Part shown: piece after piece, positions 16,566-25,445 of the stretch
Numbering within the stretch: position 1 is the first letter of the stretch
Layout of the letters: each line of letters starts with the position of its first letter
DNA from: Nitrosospira sp. Nl5
Lineage (GTDB): Bacteria; Pseudomonadota; Gammaproteobacteria; Burkholderiales; Nitrosomonadaceae
Length of the DNA stretch: 64,000 bases
Direction of reading: 5' to 3'
Assembly: GCF_900102495.1 (NCBI RefSeq)
Contig: NZ_FMVQ01000001.1
Location: 186,001-250,000 of the forward strand
The notes under the pieces: model-generated
Database searches by the model: none
What the model saw: the letters and a program-made list of their open reading frames with translations, nothing else
What the model was told of the DNA's origin: nothing
Translations under genes and position numbers: made by a program

Positions 16566-17225
16566 ATGCCCAATCGAGAATCTGTCAACATAATGATCGT
16601 CGATGATCATCCAGTGCTTATTAAGGGGCTGTCTGACGCCCTGCAAGCTGAACCGACTTTTAACATCGTGGCTGCAGCCGGAACGTTAGCTGAAGCGCGC
16701 GATTTCGCACAATGCAATGCCCTCCATCTGGTAATAATCGATCTCTTTCTACCCGATGGAAATGGCATCAATCTGGCGATGGAGTTCGGCACCCTCTACC
16801 CTGATTTGCCTCTTCTGATATACACCAGCGACAACGATCCCAGGCATGTGACAGAAGCCAGAAATATAGGCGTAAGGGGATATTTGTTGAAAGGTACAGA
16901 ACTTGCGAAATTAATTTTGGCGATTGAGGTTGTATTAGCTGGCGGGTTTTATCTCGATCGCAATTTGCCAAAAATAAAAGTGATAAACCCACTACCCGCA
17001 TCGAAACTAACGCCAAGCGAAGAAAAAGTTATGCGTCGGTTCGCGAGGTGGATGACGACTAGAGAAGTTAGTGAAGACCTAGGTTTAAAGTTGCCTGGCG
17101 TGAGAGCTCATCGCAATAATATTATGTGGAAGCTCGATTTGAAGAATACACCTCAACTTTATCGGGAGGCTATCAAACGCTATGGCAACCCCGATGACCC
17201 AAATTATATCTGGGTTGATCTATAA
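16566..17225 (+). CDS. NarL/FixJ-type response regulator
   Basis: The 219-residue product has a receiver domain with the acidic pair D13-D14, phosphoacceptor D59 (VIIDLFLPDGNG), T87 and K109 (YLLKGT). A LuxR-type helix-turn-helix follows in the last 65 residues (LTPSEEKVMRRFARWMTTREVSEDLGL...HRNNIMWKL). The helix-turn-helix is somewhat divergent but keeps the core positions. It lies 24 bases after the kinase gene on the same strand and is its evident partner. Likely targets are the divergent cstA promoter and perhaps its own promoter (inference). Confidence 0.88.
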   Translation: MPNRESVNIMIVDDHPVLIKGLSDALQAEPTFNIVAAAGTLAEARDFAQCNALHLVIIDLFLPDGNGINLAMEFGTLYPDLPLLIYTSDNDPRHVTEARNIGVRGYLLKGTELAKLILAIEVVLAGGFYLDRNLPKIKVINPLPASKLTPSEEKVMRRFARWMTTREVSEDLGLKLPGVRAHRNNIMWKLDLKNTPQLYREAIKRYGNPDDPNYIWVDL

Positions 17226-17335
17226 GCCTATATGCCGCTCCCAACCAAGCAGAGCTGTAGCAGGAGTAGGGCATTTTTCTTATATACGACGCTCTCCGGA
17301 GATTCCGGGATACCCTCTCTAAATAGGATTATTTT

Positions 17336-17536
17336 ATGCCGAAATTTTGGCTAATTTTTTTAATACTCTCAACTTCTAGCTTTGCCGGTCTTGATGAAGG
17401 CTTGAAAGCTTTCAAAGCAAATGATTATCCAACCGCCATGAAGATCCTGACCCCATTTGCTGAACAAGGAAATGCCAATGCTCAAACCAAAGTGGGATTA
17501 TATTCCGTCATATTCCCGACGTGCCAACTCGACTAA
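17336..17536 (+). pseudogene. Truncated Sel1-repeat (TPR-like) secreted protein gene
   Basis: The 66-codon frame encodes a signal peptide (residues 1-17) and the first Sel1-type helical pair: GLKAFKANDYPTAMKILTPFAEQGNANAQTKVGLY. In intact relatives this is followed by an A-x-G-x-GV element and further repeats. Here the similarity stops at GLYS and the frame ends after about ten unrelated residues. The break coincides with the 3' end of the dehydratase gene on the other strand, which overlaps the last 39 bases. It looks like the 5' remnant of a longer gene cut by a rearrangement. Confidence 0.6.
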
Positions 17537-18427
17537 ATGATCAGCGGTAGAACCAACACCGCCGCACACGATAACCAATACCGTTTTATATTCGGATAAC
17601 GCCGCAACTTTTTCGTAAACTGCAGCAAGCGCAACGCCGCACGCAGGCTCAACCACAATTCCATGGTCTTGCAAAAACTGCAAAGAAGCAGAAACGGCCG
17701 CCTGGTCCGGCAACACAACGCTTTGGATACAGTGCTCTCTTGAGTATGCCAATGCCTGTTCACAAACTATGCGCGCTCCTAGCGTCGTCGCAATACTCGA
17801 TATGTTTGCAAGCTCGACAAGAAATCCTGCTTTTAAGGATTTCCCATAGGAATCTGCGCCTTCAGTTTCAACAGCGATGACAGGCACATCGGCACCTCTA
17901 TTCCGCCTCAATCCTTCTATAACGCCGCACAGGAGACCGCCGCCCCCAACTGACAGAACGATTGCATCAGGCTTTAGACCAGCACGGAATATTTCATCAA
18001 TCAGGCTGGCATGACCTCTCCAAATCAGCGGGTCATCGAAAGGATGTATATATGCATCGTCAGGTTGCATGAGTGACAGGGCAAATCGGTGCGCTTCGTC
18101 CAAAGACTTCCCCTGGACTATAACTTCCGCGTTCTCTAAACACATCAAATTTACCGCCCGCTTTGAAGCTGTCTCCGGCACGATGACGATTACAGGAACC
18201 GAAAGACGCCGCCCAGCAAAAGCGACCGCCAGCCCCGCATTCCCGCCCGATGACGCAATGAAGCGTTTTGCCCCCCGTTTTAAATATTCTTCGCATGCAT
18301 ACCCGATTCCTCTGGCCTTGAAAGAGCCGGATGGTTGCGCGGACTCCATTTTCAGCCAAATGGATTGACCCACTTTACGGCTGATCGAGCGGGATTCAAT
18401 TAGTGGTGTTTCAATATGTAGTGGCAT
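17498..18427 (-). CDS. PLP-dependent L-serine/L-threonine dehydratase-like enzyme
   Basis: The 309-residue form belongs to the fold-type II PLP enzymes, closest in pattern to the serine dehydratase group: LHIETPLIES, WLKMESAQPSGSFKARG with the PLP-binding lysine, SSGGNAGLAVA as the substrate loop, and VGGGGLL as the phosphate-binding loop. These enzymes deaminate serine or threonine to pyruvate or 2-oxobutyrate. The start at ATG 18427 fits the family N-terminus; a TTG start at 18532 would add 35 residues without family support. Neither has a clear ribosome site. The 3' end overlaps the truncated Sel1 gene. Production of pyruvate beside a CstA-type carrier may be coincidence. Confidence 0.82.
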   Translation of the reverse strand: MPLHIETPLIESRSISRKVGQSIWLKMESAQPSGSFKARGIGYACEEYLKRGAKRFIASSGGNAGLAVAFAGRRLSVPVIVIVPETASKRAVNLMCLENAEVIVQGKSLDEAHRFALSLMQPDDAYIHPFDDPLIWRGHASLIDEIFRAGLKPDAIVLSVGGGGLLCGVIEGLRRNRGADVPVIAVETEGADSYGKSLKAGFLVELANISSIATTLGARIVCEQALAYSREHCIQSVVLPDQAAVSASLQFLQDHGIVVEPACGVALAAVYEKVAALSEYKTVLVIVCGGVGSTADHLVELARREYDGI

Positions 18428-18674
18428 TTGTGATTCAAAGTTGGGCCTGACTTTAAAGTGAGGCAGATATTGATACAACCACGCCGAAGAGGTATCCAGT
18501 CCAGGCTTCCGCACCTCCCTTTCCCCCTTCAATCATGAGTTTCCCCAGCAAAATAACAAGCTGGAGAAATACATTATCGCACCGCAATTTATTTAGGGGT
18601 TCATAGATTTGGATCAGTAAGCCGAGTTGCTCCTGAAAGCAGGCGGTTAGGCGCGCCAGGGGTCGCGCGGCATT

Positions 18675-19002
18675 TCACAACTTCCATACCCCGTTTTTTT
18701 CGATCTCGTCATGCATGGCGTCCGGGGCCAGGTCAAGCTCACCCGGCCATGTGACCGCGCCAAGCTCTACATGGGCCTGGGCGAATATTTCCGGGTCGGC
18801 CAAAGCCGCAAAAACTCCGGGCGTCGGATGCGTGTACAAACTCGGCCATTTCGACCTCGCCTTCTAGCCCATCTATGAACTGGATGCGTAGCCGGTAGCC
18901 GTCAAGCGGTTCAACTGTCTTTACCTGCCACGGCGCTTTTATTTGTATCGGCGGGACTACAGAAGCGGCGATATTTTCTTTGGTGACTGCCTGTCTTGAC
19001 AT
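18675..19002 (-). pseudogene. DUF2442 protein gene with one frameshift
   Basis: Starting at ATG 19002, the frame encodes the DUF2442 core PWQVKTVEPLDGYRLRIQF then EGEVEMAEF. It leaves the family pattern near 18822-18835. The continuation PGVFAALADPEIFAQAHV, then GAVTWPGELDLAPDAMHDE, lies in another frame and ends at TGA 18675-18677. Together the two parts make one normal-length DUF2442 protein. DUF2442 proteins are typically encoded next to DUF4160 proteins, in pairs suspected to be toxin-antitoxin-like. The shift is either a real mutation or a sequencing error. Confidence 0.75.
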
Positions 19003-19214
19003 AATTCCCAATCCTCCATGAGTTCGTCGCGGTCTTCTTGCGCCCATTCCAAACACCAGCGCCAGCGCGCGACGAGACATTGTTCCTCTCAATACCTTTA
19101 AGGTTCCTATGTCGATCAATACTTCATCTTCCGCATATTGCGCGTGAAAATGCGGCGGCGATCGCGCCAATACATTTGAATTATAATTCCATAGAAGGTG
19201 CTTATGATCGGCAT
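18957..19214 (-). pseudogene. DUF4160 protein gene with two frameshifts
   Basis: From ATG 19214 the frame gives MPIISTFYGIIIQMYWRD, a typical DUF4160 N-terminus. The next part, PPHFHAQYAEDEVLIDIGTL...SRRALALV, is in a second frame, with the shift near 19155-19162. The end, LEWAQEDRDELMEDWELCQD, is in a third frame, with the shift near 19045-19052, and stops at TAG 18957-18959. Joined, they form a standard roughly 85-residue DUF4160 protein. Its end overlaps the start of the DUF2442 gene, as in intact pairs. Two shifts in 250 bp make true decay more likely than error. Confidence 0.78.
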
Positions 19215-19320
19215 GTTTTTTATCTTCTATATTTTAGGCGGTTATCTGTTGTTTTTGGTTGCCTTCTCCCAAATCCATGATGTAGCGGTGCGCTTTGGTT
19301 GGCTTGGTTTGCTGCGGTGA
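19204..19320 (+). CDS. Candidate 38-residue single-pass membrane protein
   Basis: ATG 19204 is preceded by AGAAGGTGCTT, a possible ribosome site. The product is almost entirely one hydrophobic segment (FFIFYILGGYLLFLVAF) followed by a short polar end. It overlaps the start of the DUF4160 remnant on the other strand by 11 bases and ends 36 bases before the ceramidase-like gene. I do not recognise it; it may be a small partner protein or chance. Confidence 0.35.
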   Translation: MIGMFFIFYILGGYLLFLVAFSQIHDVAVRFGWLGLLR

Positions 19321-19356
19321 ATATTGCACGTTTGTCATTCTTTAGCACTTTTAGCC

Positions 19357-20154
19357 ATGTCTTGTATGATCGTGAGTAATCAGCGCAAATTGTGGACATT
19401 GGGCATTTTCTCGGTGGGGGTGCTTCTGGCTGCCGCGATTGTGCCACCGATTGCCCAGCCTGCCGAATATCACCGATTTGCCGACCAACGCACTTATTTC
19501 GGTATTCCTAATTTTTTGAATGTTGTTTCCAACGGCGCTTTTCTGCTCGTAGGAATAGCAGGTTTAGGATTTTTACTCCGATCCAGCGGATCCCATTCGG
19601 CCAAAGCCTTTGTTGCTTTGCCCGAGCGCTGGCCTTACCTGATTCTGTTCCTGAGCGTGGCGCTGGCATCGCTGGGTTCAGCCTACTATCATCTGGCGCC
19701 GGGCAATGAGCGGCTGGTTTGGGACCGGCTGCCAATAGCAATGGGCATCATGGCGCTGCTTGCCGCGACGCTGGGTGAACGCGTCAGTCCCAGAAGGGGC
19801 TTGCAATTATTGCCCTTTCTGATTGCGGCCGGAGCTGGAAGCGTGATGCATTGGTACTGGAGCGAACAGCGTGGGGCGGGTAACCTGAACTTTTATATTG
19901 TCGTACAGTTCTATTCGCTGCTGCTTATTTTTCTGCTTGGAATCCTTTTTCCGTCCAGATATACCCGCGGTGCCGACATCTATACAGTGATGACGTTGTA
20001 TGGCGTCGCCAAGCTGGCGGAAATGCGAGATCGGGAGGTTTATGATCTTGGGCAGTGGATAAGCGGCCATACAATAAAGCATTTGCTTGCCGCACTGGCT
20101 ATTTACTGGATATTGCGTATGCTGAGAAGCCGCCAGCCATTATCAAATAAATAA
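19357..20154 (+). CDS. Ceramidase-like integral membrane hydrolase (CREST superfamily)
   Basis: The roughly 265-residue protein has seven predicted membrane segments. It carries the CREST/alkaline ceramidase pattern: PNFLNVVSNGAFLLVG, the S-x-x-H and D core of GSAYYHLAPGNERLVWDRLPIA, and a C-terminal H-x-x-x-H (SGHTIKHLLAAL). In eukaryotes such proteins use a bound zinc to hydrolyse ceramide; the substrate in bacteria without sphingolipids is unknown. The start is uncertain: ATG 19357 or 19366, both without an obvious ribosome site. A truncated haemoglobin gene follows 70 bases downstream on the same strand. Confidence 0.75.
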   Translation: MSCMIVSNQRKLWTLGIFSVGVLLAAAIVPPIAQPAEYHRFADQRTYFGIPNFLNVVSNGAFLLVGIAGLGFLLRSSGSHSAKAFVALPERWPYLILFLSVALASLGSAYYHLAPGNERLVWDRLPIAMGIMALLAATLGERVSPRRGLQLLPFLIAAGAGSVMHWYWSEQRGAGNLNFYIVVQFYSLLLIFLLGILFPSRYTRGADIYTVMTLYGVAKLAEMRDREVYDLGQWISGHTIKHLLAALAIYWILRMLRSRQPLSNK

Positions 20155-20224
20155 CGAAAGCTACCGGACAATATTGGTTGGACACGGGGAATAAGCAATT
20201 GAAGGTTTTATAAGGAGGAGTGAA

Positions 20225-20611
20225 ATGCATCTTGCGACATCCTACGAACGGATAGGCGGAGAAAGGGTCATCCGCCAGCTAGTCGACCGCTTTTACGATC
20301 TGATGGACCAGGAACCTGAGTATTTCGGTGTTCGCAAGCTTCATCCGCAAGATTTGACCCATTCCCGGCAGAAACTGTTTATGTTTCTATCGGGCTGGAC
20401 TGGTGGTCCTTCGTTATATACGGAGAAATACGGCGAGCCCCGTTTGCGTACCCGCCATATGCCTTTCCCCATAGGCAGCCCCGAGCGTGATCAATGGTTA
20501 TCCTGCATGTACCAGGCGATGCTGGACATCGGACTGGACGACGAAGTACGCAAAAAACTTGCCATGGGGTTTGACCAGACGGCGGATTTCATGCGCAACC
20601 AGCCGGAGTAG
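20225..20611 (+). CDS. Group II truncated haemoglobin (TrHbO type)
   Basis: The 128-residue product has the 2/2 globin pattern of group II: B10 tyrosine (Y24 in RFYDLMD), FMFLSGWTGGPSLY, proximal haem ligand H78 in RHMPFPIG, and Trp G8 (W91 in ERDQWLSCM). Group II truncated haemoglobins bind oxygen tightly and are tied to peroxide and nitric-oxide chemistry, which would suit a nitrifier that makes NO (inference). An excellent Shine-Dalgarno (AAGGAGGAG) precedes the ATG. Confidence 0.95.
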   Translation: MHLATSYERIGGERVIRQLVDRFYDLMDQEPEYFGVRKLHPQDLTHSRQKLFMFLSGWTGGPSLYTEKYGEPRLRTRHMPFPIGSPERDQWLSCMYQAMLDIGLDDEVRKKLAMGFDQTADFMRNQPE

Positions 20612-20743
20612 GAAAATGACCGAGGCTGTCCAGGCCATTCTTATTTCCTGCATGATGTTTTTGCAGGAAGGGGGAAGGCGATAAGAAAGCGATAAGCCAT
20701 ACCACTGATTGCGGCGAGTTGCGCTTCGCTTATCCCATGCAAA

Positions 20744-20764
20744 TGGCCCGGACTTGCCGGGCCA
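20744..20764. terminator. Hairpin between convergent haemoglobin and rhlE genes
   Basis: TGGCCCGG-ACTTG-CCGGGCCA forms a perfect 8-bp stem with a 5-base loop, flanked by AAA on the left and CTTT on the right. The T-run is short, so termination in either direction is plausible but not certain. Confidence 0.6.
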
Positions 20765-20783
20765 CTTTGCCATCAACCGAATA

Positions 20784-22163
20784 CTACTTGCTTCTGATAT
20801 AAGGGCTCGGGACGCCGCTGTTTCTAAAGGTGTTTCCTCCGGCATTGCCTCGCGTATTTTCCCGGTTATCGCTAAACGAACGGCTACGGCTATCGCCCCA
20901 ATTTCCATTGGCGCTGTTAGCGCCGGTGGCGTGGCGGCCGCTGTCGTTTGACCATGTACGGTTACGTTTATGGGCGACGCTGGGCGTAGTCCTGGAGGTG
21001 CCGCCGGTAACAGGGCGTGGCTTGAATCGTGGCTCCAGACCGGGTACCACATGAGAAGCAATCCGCTGGCCTGTGAAGCGTTCGATTTTTTTCAGGTTGA
21101 CGCCATCCTTGCCTGAAGCAAACGATACCGCTATTCCCGATGCGCCGGCACGGCCGGTGCGGCCAATGCGGTGCACATAATCTTCGGCGAATTTCGGCAG
21201 ATCGAAATTGATCACGTGGGTAATGCCGACCACGTCGATTCCTCGTGCAGCGACGTCGGTCGCCACCAGCACACGCAGGCCGCCATGGCGGAGCCTGGTC
21301 AATGTGCGCGTACGGTCGCGCTGGTTCATGTCGCCGTGCAAAGCGGCGGCTTCATGTCCCTGGGCGGCAAGATTGTCCGCCAGCATATCGGCGTCGCGTT
21401 TGGTGGCGGTAAAGACAATGGCCTGCTTCAGCGCCATGTCGCGCAGCAGATGATCCAGCAGCCGGTTCTTGTGCGACATGTCGTCAACATAATGCAGCCG
21501 CTGTTCGATGTTATCGAGCCTTGCCTGTTGCGTTGCGATCTGGATGCGCTTGGGCGATTTCAGCAGGCGTGCCGCGACCTTGTCGATTGCGCTGTCCAGG
21601 GTGGCGGAAAACAGCAAAGTCTGGCGGTTTGCGGGCGTGGCTGAAGCGATTCTCTCCACGTCGTCAATGAAGCCCATGTCGAGCATGCGGTCGGCTTCAT
21701 CCAGCACCAGCATCTCCAGGCGCGAAAAATCGATACGCCCCCGTTGAATGTGATCAATCAAACGGCCAGGTGTCGCAACCAGAATATCCACCGGCTGCGA
21801 AAGCAATTTGTTTTGCAAGGGATAAGGCATTCCGCCAAGTATGCTCACTACTTTGGCCCGAGGCAGATGCTTGCCATATTTGGCGGCGGCTTCAGATACC
21901 TGGAGCGCAAGTTCTCGCGTCGGGGTCAACACCAGCACACGTGGCCCGCGACTGTGTACCTGGGAAGGGGTGGCAAGGCGATGCAGTGCCGGCAACATGA
22001 ATGCGGCGGTTTTGCCGGTGCCGGTCTGGGCCGAGGCCATGATATCGTGCCCTGCGATCAGTTCGGGAATGGCCTGCGCCTGAACAGGAGTTGGTATGGT
22101 GTAGCCGGAGTCAATAACAGCTTTAAGAATGAGTGGATGCAGATTTAGATTTTCAAAAGACAC
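20784..22163 (-). CDS. rhlE: DEAD-box RNA helicase RhlE
   Basis: The 459-residue protein has the full set of DEAD-box motifs in order: the Q motif (FENLNLHPLILKAV...PTPVQAQAIP), ASAQTGTGKTA, PTRELA, TPGR, VLDEADRML (DEAD), SAT, the ATDVAARGID segment and HRIGRTGR. It ends in an extended low-complexity tail rich in Arg, Asn, Gly and Ser (about residues 375-459), typical of RhlE and thought to help RNA binding. RhlE helicases act in ribosome assembly and RNA turnover. It is a single gene with a 530-bp gap upstream. Confidence 0.93.
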   Translation of the reverse strand: MSFENLNLHPLILKAVIDSGYTIPTPVQAQAIPELIAGHDIMASAQTGTGKTAAFMLPALHRLATPSQVHSRGPRVLVLTPTRELALQVSEAAAKYGKHLPRAKVVSILGGMPYPLQNKLLSQPVDILVATPGRLIDHIQRGRIDFSRLEMLVLDEADRMLDMGFIDDVERIASATPANRQTLLFSATLDSAIDKVAARLLKSPKRIQIATQQARLDNIEQRLHYVDDMSHKNRLLDHLLRDMALKQAIVFTATKRDADMLADNLAAQGHEAAALHGDMNQRDRTRTLTRLRHGGLRVLVATDVAARGIDVVGITHVINFDLPKFAEDYVHRIGRTGRAGASGIAVSFASGKDGVNLKKIERFTGQRIASHVVPGLEPRFKPRPVTGGTSRTTPSVAHKRNRTWSNDSGRHATGANSANGNWGDSRSRSFSDNRENTRGNAGGNTFRNSGVPSPYIRSK

Positions 22164-22693
22164 GTTGTTTTCCTATTAAATTGAGAAAATATGGTGCGTC
22201 CGATAAAGCTACAGGTTCCATGCTGCATGACTGGCAGCGCTCAATCGTTTTAACGCTTGCATAAGTTGACATGCAGCACGCCAAAATTTCCTTGCGGACA
22301 TTCGCGTTGCGGATCATTGCCGCTTCGCGCCTGCCTTGCTTGGTATCGGCCGGACAAGTCCGGCAGACTGCTGGAACGTTGAAATTTTATAGAAGCGCCC
22401 TAACGCGCGCGAGCAGAAGATGGCTGCCGGAGATTAATGGGCAAAGTACCGCTAGCGCACACATAAAACATCGCCGCTAACCACGGTACCGCACAATTTT
22501 CGTTGGGGACTTGAAAATCGAAAAGAGGTCAGGAACGATGAAACCAACAGAAGGTAAAGGTAAAAAATAGAGAAACCTTCCATTGACGCGCGGAGTATAC
22601 AGGAACCGGAGCCTATGTAGAAATTATTTTTATAAATAGAAACGGCGGCATGGCACGAGTTAGTCCGTGATGCCTGTTTGATTTCCACGGGTG
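22164..22693. other. 530-bp gap upstream of rhlE, with one palindrome
   Basis: No convincing gene is present; the longest frames lack ribosome sites and protein-like composition. GCCGGAC-AA-GTCCGGC at 22349-22364 is a perfect 7-bp inverted repeat that could be an operator or hairpin in a long rhlE leader; long leaders are known for some bacterial DEAD-box genes. The right part is the downstream region of ftsH. Confidence 0.4.
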
Positions 22694-24541
22694 CTATGCC
22701 GTTATCGGAAGCAAAGGCTTGGCGGGTCCGATGATGATTTCGCGTTTCAGCGCTTCGATCTGCGGCTGGTTCAACGTCTCGGTCTTGAGCAACTCCTCCG
22801 CGGTTCGATCGAGCACGGCACGGTTAAGCTGGAGTATGGCAACAGCACGCTCCAGCGCATGGTCGACGAGTTTACGCACGGCGCTATCGACTGCGTGCGC
22901 CGTTTCCTCGCTGTAGTCCCGATTCTGCGGCATAGGCATACCGGTTTGGAGGTAGGCTGAACGGTCGCGATCATAGGCAACATTGCCCAGGGCGTCGCTC
23001 ATTCCATAGCGCAGCACCATGGCACGGGCAAGATCAGTCGCGCGGGCGAGATCATCCGTCGCCCCTGTCGATATCTCGTGAAATACCACCTGTTCCGCCG
23101 CCCGCCCGCCTAGCAATACAGCCATTTTGTTTTCCAACTCTGTTTGTGTCATCAGAAACCGGTCATCGGTCGGCCTTTGAATCGTGTAGCCGAGGGCGCC
23201 AACGCCGCGCGGAATGATCGAAACCTTGTGTACCTCGTCGGTACCCGGCAGCGCCAGCGCCACCATGGCGTGGCCCAACTCGTGGAATGCCACGACGCGC
23301 CGCTCGACCGGATTAAGCAGCCGGTTGCGTTTTTCAAGCCCGGCGATAACGCGTTCAATCGCGTTGTTGAAATCCCCCATCGCCACCGACGCGGCGTTGC
23401 GCCGGGTGGCGAGCAGGGCGGCCTCGTTCACCAGGTTCGCCAGGTCCGCGCCGGTGAAACCCGGGGTCAATGCCGCAATCTGCTCCGGTTTCACGTCGTT
23501 ATCAAGTTTCACTTTTTTCAAGTGCACAGCGAGGATCTGCTCACGGCCCACTTTGTCCGGCCGGTCCACCAGTACTTGCCGGTCGAACCGCCCGGCACGC
23601 AACAGCGCCGGGTCAAGGATTTCCGGGCGGTTGGTTGCGCCAAGCAGCACGACGCCACTTTTGGAATCGAAACCGTCAAGTTCAGCCAGCAATTGGTTGA
23701 GCGTTTGCTCCTTTTCATCGTGGCCGCCCAGCCCGTAGGCGCCGCGGGCGCGCCCGAGCGAATCCAGTTCATCGATAAAGATGATTGCCGGAGCCATCTG
23801 ACGCGCCTGCTCGAACAGGTCTCGCACTCTGGCGGCACCGACTCCAACGAACAGCTCCACAAATTCAGAGCCGGAAATCGAAAAGAACGGAACACCCGCT
23901 TCCCCCGCGACGGCGCGTGCCAGGAGCGTCTTGCCGGTTCCGGGCGGCCCAACCAGAAGAATACCCTTGGGCGCGCGCCCGCCGAGGCGGCTATACCCTT
24001 TGGTGTCCTTCAAAAAGTTGATAATCTCGATCAGCTCATCCTTCGCCTCATCCACGCCAGCCACATCCGCAAAGGTAACCTTGGTTTCTTTCTCCACAAA
24101 CACCTTGGCCCGGCTTTTGCCGATTGACATCAGGCCGCCGCCGCTGATGCCGCCCTGATTCATGCGGCGAATGATAAACAGCCAGATTCCGATGAAAACG
24201 GCCATCGGCAGCAGCCAGGACAGCAGGTCGCGGACCCAGGTGCTCTGAACCACTCCGGTATAAATTACGTTATGCTTATCCAGCTTTTCAGCCAGATCGG
24301 ATTCCACCCGCGTGGTAACGAAATCCTTTAATCCATCAGCACTCTTATCTTTGAGCGTCCCGTAAATATGGTTCTCGGTGATGGCGATCTCGGCGATCTT
24401 GCCTTCATCCAGCAACGTATGAAAGCGGCTGAAGGGGATAGGCTCGACCTTTGTGTATTGCGTATAAAGGCTCTGGGCCAGCAAAACGCCGAGTACTGCG
24501 ATGATGACGTACCAGAAGTTGATTTTGGTTTTCTTGTCCAT
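22694..24541 (-). CDS. ftsH: ATP-dependent zinc metalloprotease FtsH (possibly an accessory paralogue)
   Basis: The 615-residue protein has two N-terminal membrane segments (about 9-25 and 108-128) around a periplasmic domain, then an AAA+ module: Walker A GPPGTGKT, Walker [12 protein letters not shown], and the [22 protein letters not shown]. The zinc protease site HELGH sits in [13 protein letters not shown]. FtsH degrades misfolded membrane and regulatory proteins. Walker [12 protein letters not shown] instead of the usual DEIDAVGRQRG, HELGH instead of HEAGH, and the absence of rlmE and folP neighbours suggest a second, accessory FtsH rather than the housekeeping copy (inference). ATG 24541 follows GGAAATCCG. 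Confidence 0.92.
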   Translation of the reverse strand: MDKKTKINFWYVIIAVLGVLLAQSLYTQYTKVEPIPFSRFHTLLDEGKIAEIAITENHIYGTLKDKSADGLKDFVTTRVESDLAEKLDKHNVIYTGVVQSTWVRDLLSWLLPMAVFIGIWLFIIRRMNQGGISGGGLMSIGKSRAKVFVEKETKVTFADVAGVDEAKDELIEIINFLKDTKGYSRLGGRAPKGILLVGPPGTGKTLLARAVAGEAGVPFFSISGSEFVELFVGVGAARVRDLFEQARQMAPAIIFIDELDSLGRARGAYGLGGHDEKEQTLNQLLAELDGFDSKSGVVLLGATNRPEILDPALLRAGRFDRQVLVDRPDKVGREQILAVHLKKVKLDNDVKPEQIAALTPGFTGADLANLVNEAALLATRRNAASVAMGDFNNAIERVIAGLEKRNRLLNPVERRVVAFHELGHAMVALALPGTDEVHKVSIIPRGVGALGYTIQRPTDDRFLMTQTELENKMAVLLGGRAAEQVVFHEISTGATDDLARATDLARAMVLRYGMSDALGNVAYDRDRSAYLQTGMPMPQNRDYSEETAHAVDSAVRKLVDHALERAVAILQLNRAVLDRTAEELLKTETLNQPQIEALKREIIIGPAKPLLPITA

Positions 24542-24782
24542 CGGATTTCCTTGCCGCGTTCCTCATTTAAATGACAGTCCGGCGAGCGATTTGTTTCAGC
24601 ATGGCAAACGGCAAAAACGGGTATAGAATCGTGAGACACTATGCACAAAGCGAGAAATTGCGTTCACGACGCCGAGTCCATTTCTCTGCGGCGGTAATGA
24701 ACCTTAACCATAGTACAGGTTGCGCCATGGCGTACTCCGACGTGGCGAGAGCCTTAAAAAAATTAACCTTCAATAAATTAAG

Positions 24783-25409
24783 ATGCAGGAAGTCCCGGAC
24801 CTGATCGCCTGTGAAGAATGCGATGCGATTCACCGCAGGATAGCGATGGATAATAACGAAGTTGCGTTCTGCAACTGTTGCGGCGCCGAACTGGAACGCG
24901 ACATGAGTTCCCTCGGTAGGCGCGTTCTGCCACTGACGGTTGCCAGTTTGTTCATGTACGTTATTGCCAATATCTTTCCAATTGTTGAAATGGAGCTTCA
25001 GGGTATTGCCAGCCGGACCACGCTCATCGGTGCGGTCTTTTCCTTGAACTCTCAGGGAATGCCGCTGGTGGCATTCCTGGTGCTGGTCACGACAATCCTG
25101 TTTCCATTGATGCAACTTCTTGGCCTGATTTATTTATTTGCCTCAATAACGAGGTCTGGATATCACCCCGGGTTCAATTTATTGGCGCGCATGATTCAAA
25201 TCCTGCGGCCGTGGGTGATGATGGAAGTGTTTCTGCTCGGCGCCATTGTTGCATTCGTCAAGCTGACCAGCATGGCAACCGTATTGCCTGGAGTCGCGCT
25301 ATGGGCGCTTGGCACTCTTGCTATCCTCCTGGCATCAATTTTCTCGTTTAATCCCCGCTACATCTGGCAAATTTCCTTACCGGAAAGGGAGGAGAGAAAA
25401 CATGTCTAA
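24783..25409 (+). CDS. pqiA: Paraquat-inducible protein A, first half-size PqiA
   Basis: The 208-residue protein starts with a zinc-finger-like segment (CEECDAIH at 10-17, CNCCGAELE at about 30-38) followed by four membrane segments, the layout of one PqiA domain. In E. coli PqiA is a single polypeptide of two such domains; here the halves are separate genes. PqiA is the inner-membrane part of the Pqi system, which with PqiB and PqiC is thought to move lipids between membranes. It heads an apparent operon of four genes. Confidence 0.88.
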   Translation: MQEVPDLIACEECDAIHRRIAMDNNEVAFCNCCGAELERDMSSLGRRVLPLTVASLFMYVIANIFPIVEMELQGIASRTTLIGAVFSLNSQGMPLVAFLVLVTTILFPLMQLLGLIYLFASITRSGYHPGFNLLARMIQILRPWVMMEVFLLGAIVAFVKLTSMATVLPGVALWALGTLAILLASIFSFNPRYIWQISLPEREERKHV

Positions 25410-25445
25410 TAGAGCCGCCAGTCCCGCCCATTGGCCGGCAAAATC

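Noticed and set aside
18739-19170. Intact 143-residue minus-strand protein
   Set aside because: It joins out-of-frame pieces of a DUF4160 and a DUF2442 gene; the family patterns continue in other frames, so it is an artefact of frameshifts.
22452-22688. 78-codon minus-strand frame between rhlE and ftsH
   Set aside because: No ribosome site, no recognised pattern, low-quality composition.
23144-24127. 327-codon plus-strand frame opposite ftsH
   Set aside because: Antisense shadow of a conserved AAA protease gene.
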